Below are positions 17,768 through 25,260 of a stretch of DNA of 64,000 nt, piece after piece. The stretch comes from Roseicyclus marinus (lineage in GTDB: Bacteria > Pseudomonadota > Alphaproteobacteria > Rhodobacterales > Rhodobacteraceae), in the NCBI RefSeq assembly GCF_036322625.1, contig NZ_AP027266.1, positions 1,243,001 through 1,307,000 on the forward strand. The letters are read 5' to 3'. Positions within the stretch are counted from its first letter, which is position 1. Each line of letters starts with the position of its first letter. The notes under the pieces were generated by a model. It did not search any database and was not told where the DNA came from. It saw only the letters and a program-made list of their open reading frames with translations. The position numbers and the translations under genes were made by a program.

Positions 17768-18538
17768 TCAGTCGCGTTCCTGCTCATGGGCATAGCGCAG
17801 GCGCGCGATCTCCTCGTTCTTCTCGGCGCGGCGCAATTCGCCAAGGCGGCTTTCGACGTAGCTCAGATGCTCCATCACGGCGGCGCGGGCGGCGGGCGCG
17901 TCGCGCGCCTGGAGGGCCGCGTTGATCGCGCGGTGATGATCCAGAAGCAGATCGCGCGTCGTGCGGCTCTTGAACATGCGCTGGCGGTTGAAGAAGACGC
18001 CCTGTTTCAGCAGGTCGAAGATCGAGCGCATCATGTGCAGCAAGATCACGTTGTGGCTCGCCTCCAGGATGGCGAGGTGGAATTCCGCGTCCAGTTCCGC
18101 CTCGTCCGCCGGGTTCCGTTTCTTGTGGGCGGCTTCCATCTTGCGGAAGATCGTGTCGATGACCTTCAGATCCGTGTCCGAACCCTGGACGGCGGCGCGT
18201 TCGGCGGCGATGGCCTCCAGGTCGCGGCGAAAGGCGATATAGTCGAAGACGGCTTCGTCATGGCTGGAGATCAACCGGATCAGCGCGGGCGAAAAGGCCG
18301 AGCCGAGCACATCGGCGACATAGATCCCGGCACCGGCCCGCGTCGCCAGAAGCCCGCGATCCTGCAATTCGGCAATCGCCTCGCGCAGGGAGGGGCGCGA
18401 AACGCCCAGGCGTTCGCTCAATTCGCGTTCCGACGGCAGGCGTTCGCCCGGCCGCAGGATGCCGCGCAGGATCAGTTGTTCGATCTGCCGCACCACGGAA
18501 TGCGACAGTTTCTCGGCCTCGATGCGTTGAAACGGCAT
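17768..18538 (-). CDS. FadR/PdhR-type GntR transcriptional regulator
   Basis: A 256-residue repressor-type protein. The GntR winged helix (about 10-75) has GILRPGERLPSERELSERLGVSRPSLREAIAELQDRGL, split here by eye into helix 1, recognition helix and wing. The C-terminal all-helical FCD domain (about 95-235) has the Asp/His metal pattern EFHLAILEASHN and HHRAI. This subfamily senses organic acids. It faces the preceding enzyme gene and may control that two-gene unit. An operator with half-sites TGGTC/GACCA lies just upstream of its own start (18554-18572), so autoregulation is likely. Confidence 0.87.
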   Translation of the reverse strand: MPFQRIEAEKLSHSVVRQIEQLILRGILRPGERLPSERELSERLGVSRPSLREAIAELQDRGLLATRAGAGIYVADVLGSAFSPALIRLISSHDEAVFDYIAFRRDLEAIAAERAAVQGSDTDLKVIDTIFRKMEAAHKKRNPADEAELDAEFHLAILEASHNVILLHMMRSIFDLLKQGVFFNRQRMFKSRTTRDLLLDHHRAINAALQARDAPAARAAVMEHLSYVESRLGELRRAEKNEEIARLRYAHEQERD

Positions 18539-18553
18539 GGCCCCCTCCCGAAT

Positions 18554-18572
18554 TGGTCAAATTCTATGACCA
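18554..18572. promoter_or_regulatory. GntR/FadR-type operator
   Basis: TGGTCAAATTCTATGACCA is an inverted repeat with TGGTC and GACCA arms around a 9-base centre. FadR-subfamily regulators typically bind TGGT...ACCA sites. It lies 15 bases upstream of the GntR start codon. Confidence 0.65.
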
Positions 18573-18614
18573 CGGGGAGAGGGCTGTCCAGCCGATTGGC
18601 GTGGATCGCGCCGA

Positions 18615-19259
18615 TCAGCGCGGGCGGATCACCACTTCGACCCGGCGGTTCTGCGCGCGGCCTTCGGGGGTGAGGTTGGAGGCGATGGGCTCATCCTCGC
18701 CCCGGCCGAAGGCGCGCACGCGCGCCGGGGCCACGCCCTCTTCGAGCAGCACGCCCGCGACGGCCTGGGCGCGGCGCGACGACAGGTCCTGATTGTAGCC
18801 TGCGCTGCCCGTGTTGTCCGTATGGCCGATCACGTCCACCGTGGTGTCGGGGTATTGCTGCAGGTTGCGTGCGAGCGCCCGGAGATCGGCCTGAAGGCTT
18901 GCGCGGATCGCGGCGCTGTCGATGTCGAAGAGGATGCCCTCGGGCATGGTCACGACCAGTTCCTCGCCGGTGTTGACGATGCGGATGTCGTCGCTGGCAA
19001 GACTGCCGCGCAGGTCGCGCGCCTGCCGGTCGAGCGCTGCCCCGATGGCCCCGCCCGCCAGCGCGCCTGCCGCACCGCCCACCAGCGCGCCCATGCCGGG
19101 ATCGCTGTCATTGCCGAAAGCGCCGGCTGCGGCCCCCAGCATGCCGCCGATGATGGCCCCGCTCTGGGTGCGTTCGCCCATGGGGCCGGTGGTGACGCAG
19201 CCCGTGAGGGCCAGGGCCGATAGGGTGACGAAGGCGATGGATGTCGTGCGGATGTTCAT
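18615..19259 (-). CDS. OmpA-family peptidoglycan-associated lipoprotein
   Basis: A 214-residue outer-membrane lipoprotein. The signal peptide ends in the lipobox LALTGC (Cys21 lipidated). A Gly/Ala-rich glycine-zipper segment follows (about 33-75, GAIIGGMLGAAAGA...GGAAGALAGGAIG), then an OmpA domain (about 95-214) with VIGHTDNTGS, which binds meso-diaminopimelate, and LSSRRAQAVAGVL. It probably anchors the outer membrane to peptidoglycan, like YiaD. It is transcribed alone toward the GntR gene. The end GRAQNRRVEVVIRPR is the family's usual last strand. Confidence 0.88.
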   Translation of the reverse strand: MNIRTTSIAFVTLSALALTGCVTTGPMGERTQSGAIIGGMLGAAAGAFGNDSDPGMGALVGGAAGALAGGAIGAALDRQARDLRGSLASDDIRIVNTGEELVVTMPEGILFDIDSAAIRASLQADLRALARNLQQYPDTTVDVIGHTDNTGSAGYNQDLSSRRAQAVAGVLLEEGVAPARVRAFGRGEDEPIASNLTPEGRAQNRRVEVVIRPR

Positions 19260-19379
19260 GGCGTAGCCCTTCCAGTCTGCTCCGGCGCGGTTGTCCCGCG
19301 GATCTTGTTCGCCATGAGTATAGCAGCCTGTCCAATCGACTGCAGGAGGAAATTGGGGAAAATGGCGGAAACCCGCCGT

Positions 19380-20213
19380 TCAGGCCCCGGTCCGCGCCGC
19401 CTCGTGGGCGAGCATGGCGCGTTTGACGGGCAGGCCCCAGTGATAGCCCCCCAATTCGCCCGATTTGCGCAAGGCGCGGTGACAGGGGATCAGCCAGCTG
19501 ATCGGGTTGCGGCCCACCGCCGTGCCCACCGCCCGCACCGCGCGGGGATGGCCCGTGGCCAGCGCGATCTCGGAATAGGTGGTGACATGGCCCGTGGGGA
19601 CCTGCAAGAGCGCCTCCCAGACCTTGATCTGGAAGGGCGCGCCGATCAGGTGCAGCCGCGTCTGGCCCCCCGTTCCGCCAAAGGCCGTGGTCACCATCGG
19701 GGACAGCGTCTCCGGGTCCTCGATGAACCGCGCCTCGGGCCAGCGTCCCTGCAGATCGGCCAAGGTCGCCTCCGGCCCGGTTTCGGCGGCAAAGCCAAGT
19801 CCGCAGATGCCGCGATCCGTGCCCATGACGAGCGCCGGGCCGAAGGGGCTGTCGAACCAGCCCTGCCGGATCGTCAGGCCCGCGCCTCCCTTGGCGTAAT
19901 CGCCCGGTGCCATCGCCTCCCATGTCAAGAACAGGTCATGGAGCCGCCCGCCCCCCGACAGGCCCACCGCATCGGCCGTGGCCAGTGTCGTGAAGCGCTC
20001 TCGCAGCAAGATGCGCGCGTGATCGAGCGCAAGGTATTGCTGGTAGCGCTTGGGGCTGACCCCCACCCATGCGGTGAAGACGCGCTGGAAATGCGCGGGG
20101 CTCATCCCCATCCGTGCGGCCAGCGCCTCGAGGCCCATCGGGACATCGGCGGCGTCGATTTCCGCGATGGCGCGGCGGATGACGTTGTAATGATATGTGC
20201 TCTCTTGGGTCAT
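19380..20213 (-). CDS. AraC-HTH / methylated-DNA-cysteine methyltransferase (Ada-like)
   Basis: A 277-residue protein joining an AraC-type helix-turn-helix (about 12-105, LAARMGMSPAHFQRVFTAWVGVSPKRY) to an O6-alkylguanine-DNA alkyltransferase (about 115-275). The acceptor Cys244 lies in ISWLIPCHRAL, preceded by the Arg finger region GHPRAVRAVGTAVGRNP. It is like E. coli Ada without the N-terminal zinc/Cys phosphotriester domain, so it can repair O6-methylguanine, but the classic methylation switch is missing. It is divergently placed from nth, another DNA-repair gene, about 95 bases away. Confidence 0.9.
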   Translation of the reverse strand: MTQESTYHYNVIRRAIAEIDAADVPMGLEALAARMGMSPAHFQRVFTAWVGVSPKRYQQYLALDHARILLRERFTTLATADAVGLSGGGRLHDLFLTWEAMAPGDYAKGGAGLTIRQGWFDSPFGPALVMGTDRGICGLGFAAETGPEATLADLQGRWPEARFIEDPETLSPMVTTAFGGTGGQTRLHLIGAPFQIKVWEALLQVPTGHVTTYSEIALATGHPRAVRAVGTAVGRNPISWLIPCHRALRKSGELGGYHWGLPVKRAMLAHEAARTGA

Positions 20214-20308
20214 GGCGCGACCATAGCCTGCCGGGGGCAGGGCGCGCGACCCGGAACTTGCGCCAAAACGGCCTTGCCCGGCGGGGCGCAAGCCGCCAAA
20301 AGGGCGGC

Positions 20309-20953
20309 ATGGCCAAGCAGTTGCCCTATCCCGTGATGCGCGAGATCTTCGCCCGGTTTCAGGCCGCCGAGCCTGAGCCGAAGGGCGAATTGCACCATAC
20401 CAACGCCTTCACCCTTGTCGTCGCCGTGGCGCTCAGCGCGCAGGCCACCGATGCGGGCGTGAACAAGGCCACCAAACGCCTGTTCGAGATCGCGGATACG
20501 CCCGAAAAGATGCTCGCGCTCGGCGAAGAGGGCGTGATCGAGCATATCAAGACCATCGGCCTGTTCCGCAACAAGGCCAAGAATGTGATCAAGCTCAGCC
20601 GCATCCTCGTCGAGGAATATGGCGGGCAGGTGCCATCCTCGCGCGCCGCGCTGCAATCGCTGCCCGGTGTGGGGCGCAAGACCGCGAACGTGGTCCTGAA
20701 CATGTGGTGGCGGTTTCCCGCGCAGGCGGTCGACACGCATATCTTCCGCCTCGGCAATCGCGCGGGCATCGCGCCGGGTCGGGATGTCGATGCGGTCGAG
20801 CGCGCCATCGAAGACCATGTTCCCGCCGAATTCCAGCTTCATGCCCATCACTGGATGATCCTGCACGGCCGCTACACCTGCGTCGCGCGCAAACCCAAAT
20901 GCGGCGCCTGCCTGATCGCCGACCTGTGCCAATACGAGGACAAGACCCAATGA
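20309..20953 (+). CDS. nth: Endonuclease III (DNA glycosylase/AP lyase)
   Basis: A 214-residue base-excision repair enzyme acting on oxidised pyrimidines. The helix-hairpin-helix SLPGVGRKTANVVL holds the catalytic Lys; AVDTHIFRLGNR holds the catalytic Asp. The C-terminal iron-sulfur loop has the exact Cys-x6-Cys-x2-Cys-x5-Cys spacing (CVARKPKCGACLIADLC). Length equals E. coli Nth (211). The ATG at 20309 follows AAAAGGGCGGC. Its stop overlaps the start of the kinase gene (ATGA at 20950-20953), so the two are translationally coupled. Confidence 0.93.
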   Translation: MAKQLPYPVMREIFARFQAAEPEPKGELHHTNAFTLVVAVALSAQATDAGVNKATKRLFEIADTPEKMLALGEEGVIEHIKTIGLFRNKAKNVIKLSRILVEEYGGQVPSSRAALQSLPGVGRKTANVVLNMWWRFPAQAVDTHIFRLGNRAGIAPGRDVDAVERAIEDHVPAEFQLHAHHWMILHGRYTCVARKPKCGACLIADLCQYEDKTQ

Positions 20954-21942
20954 CCAAGACCTATGACCTTGTCGGGATCGGCAATGCCATCGTCGACGTG
21001 ATTTCGCATGGCGATGACAGCTTTCTCGACAACATGGGGATCGAGAAGGGCATCATGCAGCTGATCGACCGGGAACGGGCCGAGCTTCTTTATGCGGCGA
21101 TGAAGGACCGGGTGCAGACGCCGGGCGGGTCGGTCGCCAACACGATCGCGGGGGCTGGCACGCTGGGGCTGTCCACGGCCTTTCTCGGCAAGGTCAAGGA
21201 TGACGCGCTGGGCCGCTTCTATGCGCAGGGCATGGCTGATCAAGGCACCGATTTTCCCAATCCGCCGGTCAAGGATGCGCCTGCGCCCACGTCGCGGTCG
21301 ATGATCTTCGTCTCGCCCGATGGCGAGCGGTCGATGAACACCTATCTGGGCGCAGGCGCCGATTTCGACGCGGGCGACGTGGATGCCGCTGTCGCTGGCA
21401 ATGCCCGCTGGCTGTTTCTCGAGGGCTATCTTTACGACAAGCCCGAGGGGAAATCGGCCTTCACCGCCGCCGCCGATCATTGCCGCAAGGGCGGGGGCAA
21501 GGTCGGCATCACGCTCAGCGATCCGTTCTGCGTCGACCGGCACAGGGCGGATTTCCTGACGCTGATCGAGGGGCAGATGGATTACGTCATCGGCAACCAC
21601 GAGGAATGGCTCGCGCTCTACCAGACCGATGATCTGGACGCGGCGCTCGCGCAGGCGGCCGCGATCTGCGACATCGTCGTCTGCACCCATTCCGGCGAAC
21701 CGGTAAAGATCCTGCGCGGGGCAGAACGTGTCGAGGTGCCGGTGACCCGCATCACGCCCGTCGATGCCACCGGCGCAGGCGATCAGTTCGCGGCGGGTTT
21801 CCTCTATGGCATGGCCACGGGCCGCGATCTGCAAACGGCGGGCCGGATGGGCGTTGCCGCCGCCTCCGAGGTGATCCGCCACGTGGGCCCCCGCCCGCAG
21901 CGCCCCCTGTCCGAGGTTTTCGCCGAGGCGGGTCTGTCCTGA
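20950..21942 (+). CDS. PfkB-family sugar/adenosine kinase
   Basis: A 330-residue ribokinase-family kinase. The N-terminal motif TPGGSVANTIAG and the C-terminal motif DATGAGDQFAAGFLYG, with the catalytic Asp and anion hole, are both intact. The start YDLVGIGNAIVDVI and overall pattern resemble alphaproteobacterial adenosine kinases, so phosphorylation of adenosine or another nucleoside is the leading guess, with a sugar as the alternative. The ATG overlaps the nth stop. The end of the gene converges on the sulfotransferase gene 27 bases away. Confidence 0.85.
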   Translation: MTKTYDLVGIGNAIVDVISHGDDSFLDNMGIEKGIMQLIDRERAELLYAAMKDRVQTPGGSVANTIAGAGTLGLSTAFLGKVKDDALGRFYAQGMADQGTDFPNPPVKDAPAPTSRSMIFVSPDGERSMNTYLGAGADFDAGDVDAAVAGNARWLFLEGYLYDKPEGKSAFTAAADHCRKGGGKVGITLSDPFCVDRHRADFLTLIEGQMDYVIGNHEEWLALYQTDDLDAALAQAAAICDIVVCTHSGEPVKILRGAERVEVPVTRITPVDATGAGDQFAAGFLYGMATGRDLQTAGRMGVAAASEVIRHVGPRPQRPLSEVFAEAGLS

Positions 21943-21969
21943 TCCGTCTCGCGCGGGCCGGGCGGCGGT

Positions 21970-22788
21970 TCAGTCACCCAGCTTGGCGTGGACCTCGTCC
22001 AGATCGATCTCGCCCGTGGGCATCTTGTTGGACGGGTTCTCGAAGTCGTATTTGAACAGATCGAAATCGCGGTGATAGATCTCGTAGACGAGATGCATCG
22101 ACAGATCGTCGAAGTAATCCTCGACCGGGTGCAGCCGCTTGGGCCCATGCCCCTCGCTTTCGTTGAAACGCGGCACTTTCTTCAGTTCGACGGGATGTTT
22201 CACCTCGATCGCATCCAGCACGCTTTGCATGCCTTGGTCGAATTTCTCGGTCCAGAAGATGTTGTCGTAGCGCCCGCCGTTCACGATCAGCGTCGAGACA
22301 TGGCCCGCCATCGCTGACCAATGGATGTCGGGCTCCATCGGGCGGCGCCAGCGGATCGTGTCCCGCGCGAACAACAGGAAGCGGCGGAAACTGGCGATCT
22401 GGTCGAACTCGCCCTTGCCGTCATCGCCGCCGACCTCGATCCCGTATTTCTGGATCAAGAGCGGCACGAGGTTCCCCCGATAGCGTTTGCCGTTGCGCTG
22501 GATGCCGCAGATCTTGTCGAAAAACGACGACAGGATGCGGGTATAGGGGTTGCGCACGCAGGTGAAGGTATAGGTCTCGCGCGCCCTGACGCTGCGCTCG
22601 ATCACGGGCTGGCTGGCGTCGAGCGACCATTTGTGCATGCCGCCCGTCGCGTCATGGATGTCGCCGTCGAAATAGGTGCCGTTGTCGGAAAAATACATGA
22701 TCTGCCCGATGGTCGAGCAGGCGCATTTGGGCACCACGCGGTACACGACGCTTTCGCTTTGCGTCATCCAGGTTCCGGGAAATCCCAT
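21970..22788 (-). CDS. Sulfotransferase-family protein
   Basis: A 272-residue PAPS-dependent sulfotransferase candidate of the carbohydrate type (sulfotransfer_2-like). The 5'-phosphosulfate loop is YRVVPKCACSTIGQIMYF near 16-33, and the 3'-phosphate loop is FTCVRNPYTRILSSFFDK with the usual Arg and Ser. No signal peptide or membrane segment is apparent. It is divergent from the branching glycosyltransferase gene, with about 147 bases between the starts. The pair may make or modify a sulfated surface glycan. The acceptor is unknown. Confidence 0.78.
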   Translation of the reverse strand: MGFPGTWMTQSESVVYRVVPKCACSTIGQIMYFSDNGTYFDGDIHDATGGMHKWSLDASQPVIERSVRARETYTFTCVRNPYTRILSSFFDKICGIQRNGKRYRGNLVPLLIQKYGIEVGGDDGKGEFDQIASFRRFLLFARDTIRWRRPMEPDIHWSAMAGHVSTLIVNGGRYDNIFWTEKFDQGMQSVLDAIEVKHPVELKKVPRFNESEGHGPKRLHPVEDYFDDLSMHLVYEIYHRDFDLFKYDFENPSNKMPTGEIDLDEVHAKLGD

Positions 22789-22935
22789 GCTCGTCGCCTC
22801 GTTTGCGGTCGTGCGCCCCTTGAGGCGGCCTTAAGACAAGTTGCGCGAAAGATCAAAGACGTTGTTCATCTTCAATTTCCGTAAACTTATGTGTAGCCAA
22901 ACACCAACGTAAGTCCGAGGCCAGTGGTTCCGCGC

Positions 22936-24513
22936 ATGGCGAAGATCGCTTTCATCCTGCTGTGTCACAAGGACCCGACGGCCATCATCCGCCAGGCCGA
23001 GCGCCTGACTGCCACCGGCGATTTCGTGGCGATCCATTTCGACGCCAGGTCGCGCGATACAGATTACGCGGCGATCACCGAAACCCTGGCCGACAATCCG
23101 TCGGTCTGTTTCGCCAAGCGGCGGATCAAATGCGGATGGGGCGCCTGGAGCCTTGTGCAGGCCACGCTGAACGCGCTCGAAGCCGCCGAGCGTTCCTTTC
23201 CCAAGGCCACGCATTTCTACATGCTCTCGGGCGATTGCCTGCCGGTGAAATCGGCGGCCTATGCGCACCGTTTCCTCGACGGGCAGGACCGCGACTACAT
23301 CGAAAGCTTCGATTTCTTCAACTCGGACTGGATCAAGACCGGCTTCAAGGAAGAGCGTCTGATCTACCGGCACTGGTTCAACGAGCGGACCCAGAAAAAG
23401 CTGTTCTACCGCAGCTTCGAGATCCAGAAGGCGCTGGGCCTGACCCGGCGCATCCCCGAGGATATCGAGGTGCAGATCGGCAGCCAATGGTGGTGCCTGC
23501 GGCGCAAAACCATCGAAAAAGTGCTCGAATTTTGCCGGATACGGCGCGATGTCGTGCGGTTCTTTTCCACCACATGGATCCCCGACGAGACGTTTTTCCA
23601 GACGCTCGTGCGCCATCTCGTGCCCGAGCGCGAGATCGAAAGCCGGACGCTGACCTTCAAGATGTTCAGCGATTACGGCATGCCGGTAAGCTTCTACAAC
23701 GACCAATACGACCTGCTCATTTCCCAAGACTACCTTTTCGCCCGCAAGATCAGCCCCGAGGCGGCTTTGCTCAAGGAACGCTTGGGGGCCTTGTGGCAAT
23801 CCGAACGGGTCGATTTCGCGACCAGCAACGAGGGGGAGAAACTCCACGCCTTCCTGACCGGGCGGGGGCGGATCGGCAAACGCTACGGCACAAGGTTCTG
23901 GGAACGCGAAAGCACGCTTGGCCCCGACCGCAACCTCTACATGCTCGTGTGCAAGAAATGGCATGTCGCCAAACGCTTGCTGCATGCGGCCTCGGACCGG
24001 CTCGATATCCGCGGCGTGGAATACCTGTTCGACGAGGCGTCTTGCGCCGTCCCGCATCTGGGGGGCATCGAGCGGACGCTGGAAAAGCGCAACCGCCACC
24101 GGCGGGCGCTGATGCGGATGCTGTTCGACTATTACGACACCGACAAGCTGATGATCTGCCTCGATCCGGGCAATATCGGCTTGATGCGCGATTTCATGAC
24201 CGATCGCGCCAATGCGCGAATCCTCGAACTGCAATGTGTCTTCGATGACCAGTATCTGGTCGGCCATGCCCATCGCGTGGGTCTGGCCACCGCCGATACG
24301 CCCGACGAGGTGATCGGGCGCATGCTGCCGACGCTGCGCCATGAATTCGCCGATGAATCGATCCGCATCCGCGATGCCGAATTCCCGCGTCACTGGCGCG
24401 TGCGACAGGATCGGCCCATGGACGAGAATGCCGATGCGCTTGCGGATTTCTTTGACATTCCGCCCGATCACGGCCAAGCGCTTGCGCAGACACCCTATCT
24501 GTTCGCTGACTGA
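22936..24513 (+). CDS. Core-2/I-branching-type glycosyltransferase with extra C-terminal domain
   Basis: A 525-residue protein. The first 270 residues match beta-1,6-N-acetylglucosaminyltransferases of the core-2/I-branching family: IAFILLCHKDP, FVAIHFDARS, HFYMLSGDCLPVKS with the DxD-like SGD, and SQWWCLRRKTIE. The C-terminal half (about 290-525) is a separate domain I do not recognise beyond its occurrence with this family in Rhodobacterales. The ATG at 22936 was preferred to a GTG 12 bases upstream. No transmembrane segment is seen, unlike the eukaryotic relatives. It is divergent from the sulfotransferase gene, so a joint role in a sulfated glycan is inferred. Confidence 0.75.
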   Translation: MAKIAFILLCHKDPTAIIRQAERLTATGDFVAIHFDARSRDTDYAAITETLADNPSVCFAKRRIKCGWGAWSLVQATLNALEAAERSFPKATHFYMLSGDCLPVKSAAYAHRFLDGQDRDYIESFDFFNSDWIKTGFKEERLIYRHWFNERTQKKLFYRSFEIQKALGLTRRIPEDIEVQIGSQWWCLRRKTIEKVLEFCRIRRDVVRFFSTTWIPDETFFQTLVRHLVPEREIESRTLTFKMFSDYGMPVSFYNDQYDLLISQDYLFARKISPEAALLKERLGALWQSERVDFATSNEGEKLHAFLTGRGRIGKRYGTRFWERESTLGPDRNLYMLVCKKWHVAKRLLHAASDRLDIRGVEYLFDEASCAVPHLGGIERTLEKRNRHRRALMRMLFDYYDTDKLMICLDPGNIGLMRDFMTDRANARILELQCVFDDQYLVGHAHRVGLATADTPDEVIGRMLPTLRHEFADESIRIRDAEFPRHWRVRQDRPMDENADALADFFDIPPDHGQALAQTPYLFAD

Positions 24514-24528
24514 CATCGGGAGGCCGCA

Positions 24529-24912
24529 ATGCCCTATGCCTATGATCCCCAGAACATCTTTGCCCGCATCCTGCGCGGCGAGATCCCCAACCAGACCGTG
24601 GCCGAAACCGAGCATACGCTGGCCTTCAACGACATCTATCCGCAGGCCCCGGTGCATGTCCTCGTGATCCCCAAGGGGCCCTATGTCTGCGCCGATCATT
24701 TCGCGCTCGAGGCATCGGATGCCGAGATCGTGGATTTCTGGCGCACCATCGGGCGCATCTGCGCCGAAAAGGGGCTGCAACCGGGCGAGGGGGGGCAGGG
24801 CTACCGCACCATCTCCAACGCGGGCGAGGTCGCGGTGCAGGAAGTGCCGCATTACCATGTCCACATCCTGTCGGGCCGCCCGCTGGGCCGGATGCTGCAA
24901 AAGGCCGAATGA
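24529..24912 (+). CDS. HIT-family hydrolase (HinT-like)
   Basis: A 127-residue histidine-triad protein, likely a purine nucleoside phosphoramidase. [10 protein letters not shown] at the N terminus and the triad segment [15 protein letters not shown] (pattern His-x-His-x-His) are typical of Hin[11 protein letters not shown] precedes it as in the family. The gene begins 15 bases after the glycosyltransferase stop in the same direction, so it may be read from the same transcript. The function is housekeeping and tells little about its neighbour. Confidence 0.92.
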   Translation: MPYAYDPQNIFARILRGEIPNQTVAETEHTLAFNDIYPQAPVHVLVIPKGPYVCADHFALEASDAEIVDFWRTIGRICAEKGLQPGEGGQGYRTISNAGEVAVQEVPHYHVHILSGRPLGRMLQKAE

Positions 24913-24988
24913 GCCGCAGGGCCCGCGACTTGTCCGGGCCGCCACAACCTGCCATATCGCCCGCGACGACCAGCCGAGGAGCCAGAAA

Positions 24989-25180
24989 ATGCCCACCCCT
25001 GCGCCCGAAACCGAGATCGTGACCCAATGGCGCGTCGCCTGCGACGGCGGGCAGGGCGCATTGGGCCATCCCCGGGTCTGGCTGTCGCTTTCGCCCACGA
25101 CCGGCGAGGTCGAATGCGGCTATTGCGACAAGAAATTCGTCCATGCCGATTTTGCGGACAAGGCGGGCACCGCCGACTGA
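24989..25180 (+). CDS. CHCC zinc-finger protein, complex I 13-kDa subunit-like
   Basis: A 63-residue protein with a Cys-His-Cys-Cys zinc site: Cys in VACDGG, His in [10 protein letters not shown] and CGYC near 43-46. This fold matches the zinc-finger part of the mitochondrial complex I subunit NDUFS6, which has alphaproteobacterial homologues that act with NADH dehydrogenase assembly. The ATG at 24989 sits after CCGAGGAGCC. It lies between the HIT gene and polA on the same strand. No nuo genes are in the window. Confidence 0.85.
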   Translation: MPTPAPETEIVTQWRVACDGGQGALGHPRVWLSLSPTTGEVECGYCDKKFVHADFADKAGTAD

Positions 25181-25260
25181 CCGGGCGCAAAAGCGGGGAT
25201 GCACCCCGCGCCCGCCCGCGCTAGAACCACCCTTGGACGAACCGGGGAAAGGGCGCGGCA

